A DNA stretch of 64,000 bases from Prorocentrum cordatum (GCA_963575745.1 CAUYUJ010016299.1:1-64000); one strand, 5' to 3'. Shown: positions 9,871 through 20,811, numbered from the stretch's first letter. The notes: a model not told the origin generated them from the sequence alone. Made by a program: numbers and translations.

Positions 9871-11570
9871 GCCACGGGCGAGGGTATCGAGTTCAACGAG
9901 CTGAGCGGCACCAAGTTCGAGGGGATGGCGAAGGCGCTGGAGGTCGAGTGCGCGGAGACGGCGCGCATGCGGCCCGTCATGCAGGCCATGTGGCGTGCAG
10001 TTATTAATTAATGTTCCCACTATTCTTCCATGTATCGCCTTCCTGGTTCGCCTGCTTGTGTCGTCCAAGCTAACATGGGCACCGCCGCCAACCCCATGCA
10101 CTGCTCCGTGCAGACCGACCTGCTGTGCACTGAGACGGAGCTCACCCAGGCGTTCAGGCTGATGATGGCCTCGCAGCCCGCCGAGGGCACGACGCCTGAT
10201 GCACCAGATGATGCAGTTGAGTCTGCGGAGATGGCGGCGCTGAGGCAGAAGCTCGAAGATGAATGTGACCCAGTCCTCGAGGCGATCGCTGGCGAGGGCT
10301 TTCGAGTGGAGTCAGGCACGCCAATGTACAAGCGCTTCTACCTATGGCTCCTGAACAACAGTGAGGAGAAGCAGCGGTACGACGCTCTCGACCGCGACGA
10401 GAAGGCAGCGCGGCGGTCTCAGTGGGCGATGAAGAAGTACGACACCTACACGGAGATGGGGTCATAACTACAATCACAGTCCAACTGGAGAATGATGAGG
10501 ATGAGGAGGACGACGGTGATGAGGATGAGGCTGAGGAGGATAAGGAAGAAGAGGATAATGAGTAAGAGGAGGAGGAGGAGGAGGAGGAGGAGGAGGAGGA
10601 GGAGGAGGAGGAGGAGTAGGAGGAGGTGTAGGAGGAAGAGGATAAGTTTGAGGAGGAGGGCGGCGACGGGACACACTTGCGCATTCCAAACTGCATCCCC
10701 GAGGACTACCGCACGAGGGTGCAGAAGACCATCAAGAGCGAGCAGGCCATCTACCGCTGGTTCAACTTCGACATGCTCGTCCAGGAGCAAGGAGGTGGTG
10801 CGTTCCCGAGCCGAGCTGTGATGGCAGGATGCAGGAGCATCGCGCTCAACGCGATGAAGAAGGGGCCCAGGTTCGTGAGGATCAACTCCGACTCGAATCG
10901 GATCGAGTTCAAGAAGCGGATCGACGAGGAGCGCCATGGCACACGTGACGAGTGGGCTTCTCATGAGGAGGAGGAGCGGAACATGGCGCGTGGCAGCGGG
11001 AGCAGCGGGAGCGGCGCACCGACGCCTGCACCGACGCCTGCACCGACGCCTGCACCGACGCCTGCACCGACGCCTGCACCAGGGCCCTGCACAGCTGTGG
11101 ATACGCCGACTCCAGTCACAGCCAAGGGCAAGGCCAAGCCTCACAACGGCAAGGCCAAGGCCAAAGGCAAGGCACAGCCGAAGGGCAAGAGCAAGGCCGC
11201 CAAGGCTTCACCGCCACCCACCGCCAAGTCGCTGGCCAAGCACGCCACAGACGTCACCCTGCGCTACGGCATGGCGGTGAACGTCGCGAGGAATCTGCTC
11301 GAGAGGATCGACACGCAACCATCCATGGACTGGGCTCGGTCGGAGAAGTTCCGCGGCAAGCTCAAGCGCTCGATTGATCAGGTGGACAAGGTCGTGAACC
11401 AGTACGAGGAGATCAAGAGCGCAGTGTCAGTGGGCTCCACGCTCGCGTTCGGCGACGGCGTGGACTTCCACTCGGAGATGAACAAGTACAACCAGATGAC
11501 ATCTGCGCTGGATGAGCTCGAGTCCCAGAGCAAGCGCATCAGGGACACGGCCTACTCCGACTCCGACTAG
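9871..11570 (+). CDS. Novel multi-exon protein with Pro-Thr repeats and C-terminal helix
   Basis: At least three coding blocks. Block 1 (9871 to about 9997) follows a CAG acceptor and reads EGIEFNELSGTKFEGMAKAL...MRPVMQAMW. Block 2 (about 10070-10458) reads MGTAANPMHCSVQTDLL and includes FYLWLLNNSEEKQRYDALDR with RRSQWAMKKYDTY. A GTCATAA donor-like site at its end resembles the donor of the gene upstream. Block 3 (about 10640-11570) starts acidic, then IPNCIPEDYRTRVQK, a GCACCGACGCCT 12-bp repeat encoding (TPAP)n at about 11018-11080, a Lys/Ala/Gly-rich basic stretch, and a predicted helical end (RSIDQVDKVVNQYEEIKSAV) finishing AYSDSD. The GAG-repeat tract at 10560-10620 is probably intronic. 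The 5' end and exact splice sites are not resolved. No known domain recognised. Same strand and spacing as a partner gene of 7699-9394. Confidence 0.6.
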
Positions 11571-12200
11571 CTGATGAGGGTCGGGGTGTACGAACGACAG
11601 CAACCTTTTGGAAAATGAGTTGCTGTGTAACTTCTGTGAGAGAGGTTTCGAGGTAGCTTGTGACGGGGAAGCGCACGTGCACACGTCTCAAGGTTGTGTT
11701 TTTTGCGCAGTCGCCTGGTTAATGCAGCACTGTTGTCTGAGATGACGGCAGTGTGCCAATCTGCCAGGCCAGGAGTTCGTTGCTGGAACGTTTGTCTGGT
11801 GCTAGGGGAGCAAAATGTCAAGGCAGTGAGGGCATTGCTCGATCAGTTGCATAGTTGGCGCCCGCATTTCGGTCAAGCTGCGCGAATCGCAGCCTGATTT
11901 GACCCCGCGTGGACGGAAACAGCACGCAGAAATACCCCGGGAAGTTTCCGGGAAGTTTCCGGGAAGTTTCGGGAAACTAGGGCTCCCGTCCAATACATCC
12001 TCACAATTTTGGCCGGGATATTACCGGGAAGTTTCCGGGAAGTTTCCGGGAAGTTTCGGGAACTTTCAGATGTGTGCGTTTCCGAGCCGCCGACGGGAAG
12101 TTTGCGGGAAGTTTGCGGGAAGATTCGGGAAGTTTCGGGAAGTTTGCTGGACGGTGAAGGATTGGGGTCACGACGGCTAGAAAAAAATCATCTTTTTGGA
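11571..12200. other. Spacer with 11-bp minisatellite (array 3)
   Basis: The first 350 bp are unique sequence with no supported gene (probable 3' flank of the preceding gene). From about 11930 to 12165 the GGGAAGTTTCC/GGGAAGTTTGC minisatellite runs in two blocks. Confidence 0.6.
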
Positions 12201-12929
12201 TTTCCACAGACAGTGCTAATGCAACTTGTGGATGTGTGCGCCCGCGAGTATGCTCGACGCGCAGTTCTGGACACATTGTGGGTGACGAGCGGACAACTAT
12301 CGTGTGATCTCGTGGGACGTGCTCACAAAGCTCGGAGTTCTTCTGGCAGATTGCATCACCTTGACCACAGCTCATCACCGCCACGGAAGAGTAATGCGAG
12401 CCAGTTTCCAATTTCTACACGCCTTACTCCCCGTCCCTGCGTTCCTACGCGTGCTCATCCCCTCATATCATTACCCCCCTTTTTCCTTTTACTAGTTTCC
12501 CAGTCGCTTCCCCCCATCTCGCCTTCGGACCTCGCCTCCGACCTCCGACGCCCAAGATTGCCATCGCACAGTTGGCGTTTAGTGCCAGACGTGACCGCGC
12601 CTCGCCACACCAAGCCTCAAACGTCTGCTGCACGGGGGAGGGGTGCAGGATCGCACGAGTGGAGACCCGAGGCTCAGCCATAATCAGTGTGTGGAATAGT
12701 CGCAGCATGTACGATTTAAATATTTGCGACGTGCCAGGGCAACCCCTAAATACTCCTAGATTACGTTAGCTACTAACGCACCTGAATCGTCACTGTCGTC
12801 GTCGTCGTTGTCGTCGTCGTCGTTGTCCTCGTCCTCGTCCTAGTCATCGTGGTCGACGTCGTCGTCATCCTCGTCGTGGTCGGGGCAAACTGGCAGATGC
12901 GCATGTGTGTAAAATGTACGTCGGACTCC
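12201..12929. other. Unassigned region
   Basis: A + frame at about 12180-12420 (FGFPQTVLMQLVDVCAREYA) has mixed, non-repetitive composition and could be an exon, but I recognise no family. 12785-12885 is a GTC/GTCGTC triplet microsatellite. Nothing else supported. Confidence 0.35.
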
Positions 12930-13664
12930 GCAGATGCGGATGAGAGTGAGGGCTCGGCGGGGACGTCGGCAGTCTGCGAGACTCTGGAGACAACCGCCGC
13001 AGGCGCCCAAGTCTCACACATTATGCAACGAGCCCGTCGCAGGTGCCGATTTTTTCGTTAAACCAATGTGGGTAAGTAGCGAGTGTGCCGCGGATGGGTC
13101 GCAAATGGGTCGCAGCTGGGTTGCTGTTGGGTCGCAGATGGGTCGCGGGTGGGTCGCAGGTGGGTCGCGGGGTAGGTCGCGGGTGGGTCACGGGTGGGTC
13201 GCGGGTGGGTCGCAAGTGGGTCGCGGGTGGGTCGCGGGGTGGGTCGCGGGTGGGTCGCGGGGTGGGTCGTGGGGTGGGTCGTGGGTGGGTCGCGGGTGGG
13301 TCGCGGGTGGGTCGCGGGGTGGGTCGCGGATGGGTCGCGGGGTGGGTCGCAAGGTGTGTCGCGGGGTGGGTCGCGGGTTGGGTCGCGGGTTGGGTCGCGG
13401 TGTGGGTCGCGGGGTGGGTCGCGGGGTGGGTCGCAGGTGGGGCGACGGCAACAAACAACACCACCGCCAACAACAACAACAACAACAACAACAACAGCAA
13501 CAACAACAACAACAATCACAACAACATCAACAACAACAAGAACAACAACAACACCACCACCACCAACAACAACAACAAAGAAACAACAACAACCACAACG
13601 ACAACAGCCGCAACAACAGCAACAACGCATCAACACAACAAGTATGATCCTCACCACGGATCGC
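12930..13664 (-). repeat. Long inverted arm, right
   Basis: Mirror of 6919-7415. The unique core is at 12930-13080 (GGACGTCGGCAGTCTGCGAG, GCCGCAGGCGCC, TTCGTTAAACCAATGTGGGT). The 11-bp minisatellite GGGTGGGTCGC is at about 13085-13440. A CAA-rich tract is at 13445-13635. The outer end CACCACGGATCGCC is at 13651-13664. Core identity with the left arm is about 75% by eye. Confidence 0.75.
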
Positions 13665-13795
13665 CAACTTGACAAGCTGATGATGGCAGGAGAGCCCCCC
13701 CCCCACCCCGAATTGTCGAGCTCGCCCCCTATATCATACTGGTCTGAGCAAAAGGGGCAAACCCCAAAACAAATGACAACACCCTGGCCCTTGGT

Positions 13796-13814
13796 TCCGT
13801 AGCCATTTAGCTCA
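13796..13814 (+). other. Relict dinoflagellate spliced-leader sequence
   Basis: TCCGTAGCCATTT at 13796-13808 matches 13 consecutive bases of the dinoflagellate spliced leader (DCCGTAGCCATTTTGGCTCAAG). The next bases, AGCTCA, match its end with a small deletion. It lies one base before the ATG at 13816. A genomic copy of a trans-spliced leader directly upstream of an ORF is the signature of a gene that passed through a processed mRNA. Confidence 0.75.
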
Positions 13815-13815
13815 T

Positions 13816-15877
13816 ATGGTAGCGTTTCGCAAGCGGAGGCGCAGCAGGTTTACAGCGAGTGTTGTTCGCTCGCGAGCTTGGGAGCTTCGCGAGTGGGAGC
13901 GCGGCCAGACAGAGGACAGCCAGCACGGAGCTCTTGCGTTGGAGGAGCATCTGCTTTCACAATACGCAAGTGGGGCGCTGGATGCGAAAGCTTTCTGTTT
14001 GACGTGCCATTTTGCAACGCAAGCAGGTGTGACAGGAAGGAACATTTCGCAATACGTCCACCCGCCAACCGCTCAGACAGGAAAGTTTGCTCAGCACGTT
14101 CGGTCGGTTCTCCCTGAATCTGAAGCAGCACCTGAGCACCACCATCTGTCAGTGCCAGTTTATCGGCGCGGTCGGAGGGAAATTAAACAAATTGTGGTTT
14201 CGCCACCGCACGAGGTGTTGAATGCCGAAGTGGTGAAGATCGACGAGACACCAACGGGGATATCGTTTCCACCGCCAGAAGAATGGTCGGGAATATATCG
14301 GAACCACCCGCTCCGTGTCATCGATGGCGATGGTCGGCGAACGTTTCCGATCGCAGTGTACCTCGATGGCGTGAAGTACACTCGTGCGATCGGCCCTGGG
14401 AGAAGTGATGCGGTGCTTGGGATAACAGTGTTCAACCTACAGACGCTTAAGAGACACCTTGTGGCCGTTGTCTCCAAGCAGCAGGCGTGCCATTGCGGGT
14501 GCAGGGGCTGGTGTACATATCGGCACATTTTCGCATACATTCACTGGTCATTGGCTGCCGCAGTTGTCGGTCTACGCCCGATGCTCCGCTGGGATAAGGC
14601 GCCATGGCCGAACGAGTGTAAGAGCAAAGAGTTGTTTGACGCTTGCCCACGCATGACAGCTAGATTTCTGCTATGCCAGATCAAAGGCGATTGGGCTGAG
14701 TTCACGCAGACCCTGGGGATGCCAACGTGGCCGTCTCAACATCACCCTTGCATCTGGTGTACAGCAACCAAAGACAGCCCCTACGAATACGACGGTGTAT
14801 GTTTGTATGATAATGCGTGGGGCGAGCCTCAGATCAGTTATGATGGCGCGTGTGAGCGCTGCGAGATAACGATCAACGTGACAGATGATCGCGTGCGGGG
14901 TCTTCTGCTGGACATTGGTGGTTTGCAATTCGACAGGAATCGTTCGGTGCAAGGTCGGTATTTGGCGTGCGATGTGCCAGCGCTGGGACTGGAACGATTT
15001 GACAGGTTGGAACCGTCTGACGACGTTCCAGACACTGGTGCGTTCGAGGAGATTCCAACCCAATGTGTATGTATTTGTTGGAGAAAAAAACAAAGACAAC
15101 AGGGGGCGTCTTGGGGATAGAACGCATCATCGAAATCCATTGTTTTCGCGTGACATTGGAACTAGTCCAGAAGTAACGTTGCACATCGACACCTTGCACA
15201 CTGTATACTTAGGGGTGTGCTCACGATTTGTTCATGCAACGTTGCGGGGCGCTATCAACGCCAACAGCTGGGGCCTGGGTTGCGGTAGCGATGGGTTAAA
15301 AGAAGAAGCGTTGAAGTTAATGTTCAACAATTACAAAACATGGTGCAGTCAACATGGCGAGATCCCATCGAACGCTCAATTGAGCACCCTTACTGTTGGA
15401 ATGATTGGGGGGCCCGATTCAATCTTATTGAAGACGAAGGCTGCTGTAACTGGCGTGCTGCTGAAATGGGCGGTTCGGTTTTGCGAAACAGAAAAGCACA
15501 AGTTCGACACGGGCCCGATTTTGTGGGCAGCAGGTAGAGCGCTTTTGGAATATATGATCATTTTACGGGCATCACCCCAAACCGTCTCACACAATGTATG
15601 CCAGCGTGCGCGTGACCTGTGCGTGCGTCATCTCACACTCATGCAGGACGCTGGTGTTGGCGACATACCAAAATGTCATTTGTTTGTGCACGTGACACTC
15701 CGCATACCATTGCGCGGCAATCCAAACTATTATTCTACATTCCATGACGAATCGTTGAATATGATTCTGGCTGGCGTGGCAGCCTCGTCTCACCGATCGA
15801 CCTGGGAAAGGTCGATATTCGATAGAATTCGATTGCTTCCGCTGGTTTGCAAGGAGCACCCGTTTGCAGCAGTGTGA
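13816..15877 (+). CDS. Transposase-like protein, one frameshift (about 686 residues if joined)
   Basis: Starts ATG GTA GCG at 13816, just after the spliced-leader relic. Frame 1 runs to 15120 and frame 2 carries the protein to the stop at 15875-15877. The change of frame falls at about 15000-15060. Features: a basic N-terminus; a Cys-rich block (ACHCGCRGWC, about residues 222-235); KGDWAEF and HHPCIWC (about 295-320); DVPALGL (about 393); HHRNPLF; HIDTLHTVYLG (near 15188); CHLFVHVTLR; YYSTFHDESLN; and SHRSTWERSIF. The partial protein at 63072-64000 shares DVPALGL, HRNPL, D-x-(L/M)-H-x-x-x-LG, DES-(L/M)-N and HR-x-x-(W/F)-ER. The D-x-LH...G motif recalls the second catalytic Asp region of CACTA/Plavaka-type DDE transposases. 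That assignment is inference. It is the likeliest mobility gene of the surrounding 14-kb element. Confidence 0.65.
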
Positions 15878-16870
15878 ATGTGAATTGCGCTTCGCGCATG
15901 AGCGGGCGTGTTAGCGAACACGCGTGCCGAGCCAGCGGGCTTGTATTCCAAATGTATGTAGTAATGAGACATGGGTACCATGACACGCCGTACTGTCGTA
16001 ACTTCTATTGTGCGTGGTGGCTGGTGCACTAGGTGCGCAAACATGCATGCGGGCTTGTGTACACAAAACACATGTGATAATATACGATATGTGTGTACAC
16101 GACATCCGACCAACACTGCGTTGCATTGCATATGCATGTGTCTGGGCATGTGCCTGTATCCCGCCCTGAAACCATGGCACCCGACTATACGACCACATAT
16201 ACACACACGTCCCAACGCCATGAACCCGTAGGCCGTCTCTCATCAACCTCCCCCTGCGCCTCCTCATCCTCCCCGTCATCAACCTCATCCTTCCCACCCT
16301 CTTCCACTGGAGCGGCGCTAGGCCGCATTAGTTTCACACGTGCCCTTTGTTGAAGCGGCGTTTGGCCGCACATGCACCCGTTGAGCAAGCTGGCTCGACG
16401 CTGGTTGGTGCGACACGGACTGTTGCGACTTGCGGCAAGTTGACCCAAGGCTCTCTTCGCCGCACGCCACTCCCCAACCCTTCTATGTCCCCCACGCCGA
16501 CCGCGCCATTCCGCACCCTGCTCCCCCATGGGTCCCGTCTCTGTGGCCGTGCGGGGTCGAGGGGTTACGGCAACGCGGGCCAATCGAGGCCGCCGTTCGA
16601 GCCCCGTCCAGAGACGACGCTCAGGTTATTCTGCCACCACTCGAACGGGTGGTGCTGCATGTGGCAGGGCCATGGGCCACGTGGTGACGAGTTCCAATGT
16701 CGGCCGATGTACGAGCTGGGCCCAAGTAGGAGAGCCACCGATGAGAGACGGAGGGGGCAAGCTGATGCATATGAATATGAAAAGGGGGGAACTAGAGCTC
16801 GAGAGAGAGAGAGATATAGAGCGAGATACGCATACAGGCATGCACAACCACAGAGAGAGAGAGCGATCTA
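15878..16870. other. Unassigned region
   Basis: No supported gene. It contains mixed-composition sequence downstream of the transposase. A + frame (16347-17060) and its overlaps lack recognisable features. A short GA run lies at about 16800-16865. Confidence 0.4.
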
Positions 16871-16950
16871 TACCAACAACACCAGCAACAACAACAACAA
16901 CAGCAACAACAACAACAACACAACCAAACAAACAACATCCACACATAAAT
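16871..16950. repeat. CAA microsatellite
   Basis: CAACAACAA triplets like those at the outer end of the right inverted arm. Confidence 0.8.
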
Positions 16951-18014
16951 CTAGCTACTCGAACACCCGTGGCCTGGCCCGTTTCGATGCCCCCCGGGTC
17001 GGAACCAAGAATACGAGTACCACATTGACCATTCCATTGAGGCAGGGGGTTCATATGTAATGGTGGACGGGATTACGTTATTCCACAGGCCTGGAGGTGT
17101 ACGAAAATATGCAGCGATCGCCACTGACCGAGGATATGGGAGGGTGAATGGGAGGATGAAGGAAGGATGTGGGAATGGGGTGAAGATGACGGGGGAGGGG
17201 GTGAGGGAATGCATTGGAAGTGGCGCTGTAGACCAAGGTGGAGGTGGGGACGGGGAGGGGGGGAGGGTTGGGAGGGGGGGGGCACGCACACTCATGAAAA
17301 CTCATCTCCCAAGGCGGCCTGGTTGCAACACTGGCCGTTCACCTAGGGCCAGGCGGCGATAGATGTACGCATCGGTCTTGCGCGCACGAGGCGGTAGGGC
17401 GATGGGCGAGGGTTCCGAGGGGGGGGGAGGGGGGGGGGCGTGATTCTCGGGCACGCTCGAAACTCATGCCCTGCATTCTGAGAGTGCAGGCGCGGGCGTG
17501 TCCGACCCATCCGCCCCCTCGGGAGGCCGACCCCATGGCTCTGCCAAACGAAGACCAGGCACGGTGGAGGCGCCTGCAGCTGGAGAAAAAAAGCCACCGA
17601 GCGATCGAACGGCATGAGAATACACGCATCTCAAAGGGGTCGGGAGTACAGAGGGAGGAACGGATGGCAATGGAAGGAAATTAACAAATAGAAAGAGGGT
17701 GAGAGAGAGTGCGTGTGTGTGATAACGAGAGATACACAACGCGGGAAAGACGGATAATATGGAGGTACACCAATCGCGATGTTATGCCATGCGATGCCCT
17801 GCTGTGCTAGACTCCATCCGCGCCCACTGCTACGCAGTTTCTGATCCGCCCCCAAAAAAAACAATCCGCAGCGCTACGCCGCGAAATGTTAAGATGCAGC
17901 GCTGTACGCCGTTATGGTATGAGGTTCCGCGCTCATACACCACGGGACTCATTCCACGCACGACGTTGGCCATCATATAAAGATACATGTATATATTTAT
18001 GTGTATATATGCAA
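16951..18014. other. Unassigned region with G-rich tracts
   Basis: No supported gene. G-rich and purine-rich runs occur at about 17150-17285 and 17415-17440. The rest is unique sequence without a convincing frame. Confidence 0.4.
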
Positions 18015-18017
18015 GCA

Positions 18018-18056
<39 letters not shown>
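18015..18056. repeat. TA microsatellite
   Basis: Pure AT dinucleotides. Confidence 0.9.
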
Positions 18057-18329
18057 GCACCATGCGAAGGCAAGCACGTTGTGCGACGTATCCGCGTGAT
18101 ACTGACCCAAAATAAAAACGTGCTTCACCATCTTGCAACATTTGCCACCCGCCAATTGCGCTGCACAATGTCGCAACATTCACGGCTAAGCACGCTGCGC
18201 AACATCGCGGCGTCGCGCGCGCCGCCGCACTATACTGCCACGCATCGGCTGTGGCACAACACCAGAACAGCATAACACAACACTAACATTACAAACCAAC
18301 CAACGGGAGATCACGGCGCGCTCGAGGGA
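18057..18329. other. Spacer, nothing recognised
   Basis: Mixed sequence without a supported gene. Confidence 0.4.
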
Positions 18330-18480
18330 ACAACGCGGGAAATGGGCGGGAAATCCACGGGATGTTACAGGACGCTTGCGGGAAGTTTGCGGGATGTTTG
18401 CGGGGAGGTTCGGGAACTTCGCGGGAAGTGTTCGGGGCGTTTGCGTGAAGTTTCGGGAACTTTGCGGACGCTCGCAGGCG
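18330..18480. repeat. 11-bp minisatellite GGGAAGTTTGC (array 4)
   Basis: Degenerate units (GCGGGAAGTTTGCGGGATG, TTCGGGAACTTTGCGG). The array lies near the right end of the 14-kb element, roughly mirroring array 1 at the left end. Confidence 0.8.
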
Positions 18481-18943
18481 CGCCGCACATGCTAGCGCGC
18501 CGCCGTTCCGCCCGATCAGAGCCCGTCGCCGCGCGGGGGAATGTCGCCCTACAGTGCGAACCGCCTCCCTCGGCATATTCCTCGTCGCTCCTCCCCCCCC
18601 CTCCGATTTCTCGCGTCGCGCCGATCGGCCCTGGCCCGTTAAACAGCAGGAGCTGCCGCGCGAGAGTTACCAGTGAACGGCCAAATCTGCGGCGCCTCCG
18701 CCGACCCTCTCTCGTCGCCCACCGCCCCACGCATGCGCGTCGCGCGTCGGGCGCGCATTGCGCGGCCACGCGTCGAAACAAGAGACTGCGCGCAGGCGGT
18801 GTCGTTCCGCGCGCAATGGCACGATCGCGCTGCCGAAGTGGCCGCGCGCGTCGCGCGCCCGCGCCATCTTTTCCTAGATGTGCGCACTTGTGATAGTCCA
18901 CCCTGCGCAGTCACGCAAAACGCCGACAACCCGCACGCATAAA
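18481..18943. other. GC-rich spacer
   Basis: Very GC-rich with long open frames on both strands that are composition-driven. No supported gene. Confidence 0.4.
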
Positions 18944-19028
18944 AAGTTACCTTTTTACCTTTTTGCCTTTTTGTAATTCTCTTTTTATGGCGCAGTTCCC
19001 TTTTTTCCTAAAATGTTCGCTTTTCACC
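18944..19028. repeat. T-rich subterminal tract (right)
   Basis: GTTACCTTTTTACC, GCCTTTTTG and TTCGCTTTTCACC. The same motifs and orientation occur next to the left terminal repeat. Confidence 0.65.
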
Positions 19029-19064
19029 CTAGTTCCCCAAAAAGTATGCTAAGTGACCTGTGGG
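19029..19064 (-). repeat. Terminal inverted repeat, right arm
   Basis: It reads CTAGTTCCCCAAAAAGTAT, then GCTAAGTGACCTGTGGG, the reverse complement of 4996-5031 apart from one substitution and two 1-nt indels. Confidence 0.85.
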
Positions 19065-19912
19065 CGAGTACATCGCGGAGCAGCTGAAGACGGATGCGCA
19101 GCGGCAAAGGAGAGGCGCAAAGCCCGCGAGGAGCGGGCGGCGCGCGCATAGCCCCCCGGAAGCTTCTCCCAGGCGGGCGCAGGCACCTCGGCGCCGCACG
19201 GGTGATTCCTGGCATTTTCGCGGCGGCCTCGACCTCCACCACTTCGTTCCTGATGGCTCCTGGAGCTCGCCAGCGAGACGTCTTCCCTCTTCCTGCCCCA
19301 GCGGCGGACTCTCGCGCCGACGCCGGCCGCGGCCGTCGGGGACGACAGCGCGCCCTACGCGGGGTTCATTGGAGGCGATGGGGCAACGACGGCGTCGCGG
19401 CCTTGAACCAGCTGAGCGGCCACTAGCCAGCGTCTTCGGCGCCGCCAGGCTCGACGGCATCGGCGGCCCAGGCGAGCGCGGTGATGCGCGTCGCCCAGGC
19501 CTATCAACATGTTCATCTTCCCCCCGATTACCACGAGGATCATCGATCTGTCAAAGCAGCCCTGGCAGAGCCGCTCGCATCGGCGCCCGCGCGCTCTACC
19601 AATTCCCAGAGCGTCAAGCCCCGCGGCAAGGACTTGGCGCCCTGGCCTGATTCGTCGACGGAGCTCGTTGGCGCCACGGCCCTCGCTGACCAGGCCGAGC
19701 TTGATATGTCGTCGGGATGGAGACGGACTGCGCTCAGAGGTGAGGCGTCTGCTTCGCGCCCGAGAGCGGCCCCAGTGCCGCGGCAGCCCTGCGTCGACCC
19801 GATTTTGGCCGGCGGCCCCTGGGCCCGCGCTTGTTTCGCGGGGGAAGCGCCGGAGGGCGGCATGATCAGTTTCCGCGTGGCGCGGGCGGCCGACCAATGT
19901 AGCTTGGGATTT
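19065..19912 (+). pseudogene. Retroelement gag end and RT start, 3' half of the split element
   Basis: Continues the gag interrupted at 4995. It first reads GEYIAEQLKTDAQRQ and, with a frame change, a Lys/Arg/Glu-rich tail. At about 19280-19425 it reads ARQRDVFPLPAP and WGNDGVAALNQLSG, which parallels RQRDVFPIPLRPD and VNEIVVTLNDM of the element at 49535-50647. At about 19470-19740 it reads VMRVAQAYQHVHLPPD and SVKAALAEPL, a pre-RT region. At 19780-19912 it reads CVDPILAGG and EGGMISFRVARAADQCSLGF, equivalent to the block just before the RT finger motif. The assembly gap then cuts it. Several frame changes, so I treat it as a pseudogene or as a sequence with indel errors. Confidence 0.65.
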
Positions 19913-20012
19913 NNNNNNNNNNNNNNNNNNNNNNNNNNNNNNNNNNNNNNNNNNNNNNNNNNNNNNNNNNNNNNNNNNNNNNNNNNNNNNNNNNNNNNNN
20001 NNNNNNNNNNNN
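19913..20012. other. Assembly gap (100 N)
   Basis: Exactly 100 N, the conventional length for a gap of unknown size. It separates a reverse-transcriptase coding region from a long CAT microsatellite, so the true distance and the adjacency are uncertain. Confidence 0.98.
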
Positions 20013-20620
20013 CTCATCATCCTCATCATCATCATCATCCTCATCATCCTCATCATCCTCATCATCCTCATCATCCTCATCATCCTCATCATCATCATCA
20101 TCATCATCAGCATCATCATTACCATCCCCATCATCATCATCATCATCATCATCAGCATCGTCATCATCAGCATCATCCTCATCATCATCATCATCATCAT
20201 CCTCATCATCCTCATCCTCATCATCATCATCATCATCAGCATCATCATCATCATCATCATCATCAGCATCATCATTACCATCCCCATCATCATCATCATC
20301 ATCATCAACATCATCAGCATCATCATCATCATCATCATCATCCTCATCATCCTCATCCTCATCATCCTCATCATCCTCATCATCATCAGCATCATCAGCA
20401 TCATCAGCTTCATCCTCATCATCCTCATCATCATCCTCATCATCATCATCCTCATCATCCTCATCATCCTCATCATCATCATCATCATCCTCATCATCCT
20501 CATCATCCTCATCATCCTCATCCTCATCACAATCATCATCATCACCATCCTCATCATCCTCATCCTCATCATCATCATCATCATCAGCATCATCATCATC
20601 AGCATCATCATTACCATCCC

Positions 20621-20655
<35 letters not shown>

Positions 20656-20656
20656 A

Positions 20657-20701
<45 letters not shown>

Positions 20702-20756
20702 CATCATCTCATCATCATCAGCATCATCAGCATCATCAGCATCATCCTCATCATCC

Positions 20757-20811
<55 letters not shown>

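Larger units (their letters stand above)
4996..19064 (+). mobile_element. 14-kb inverted-repeat DNA element nested in a retroelement
   Basis: The ends are 36-bp inverted repeats (CCCACAGGTCACTTAGC outermost) with one substitution and two 1-nt indels between them. The insertion splits a gag-RT retroelement: the sequence left of 4996 ends in gag and the sequence right of 19064 continues the same protein (GEYIAEQLKTDAQRQ). All recognisable genes inside are on the + strand: 5789-6212, 7699-9394, 9871-11570 and 13816-15877. The last is transposase-like. The termini contain CACTT...AAGTG, reminiscent of CACTA/CMC ends, but I could not identify a convincing target-site duplication, so the exact end could lie anywhere from 4996 to 5005 and symmetrically on the right. 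Whether all four genes belong to one element or reflect further nesting (see arms at 6919 and 12930) is unresolved. Confidence 0.7.

Noticed and set aside
12180-12420. Possible exon (FGFPQTVLMQLVDVCAREYA)
   Set aside because: Plausible composition but no splice context, no partner exon and no recognised family. Left as unassigned.
16580-16600. tRNA T-loop-like GTTCGAGCCCC
   Set aside because: No acceptor, D or anticodon arm could be folded around it. I saw no tRNA or rRNA gene in the window.
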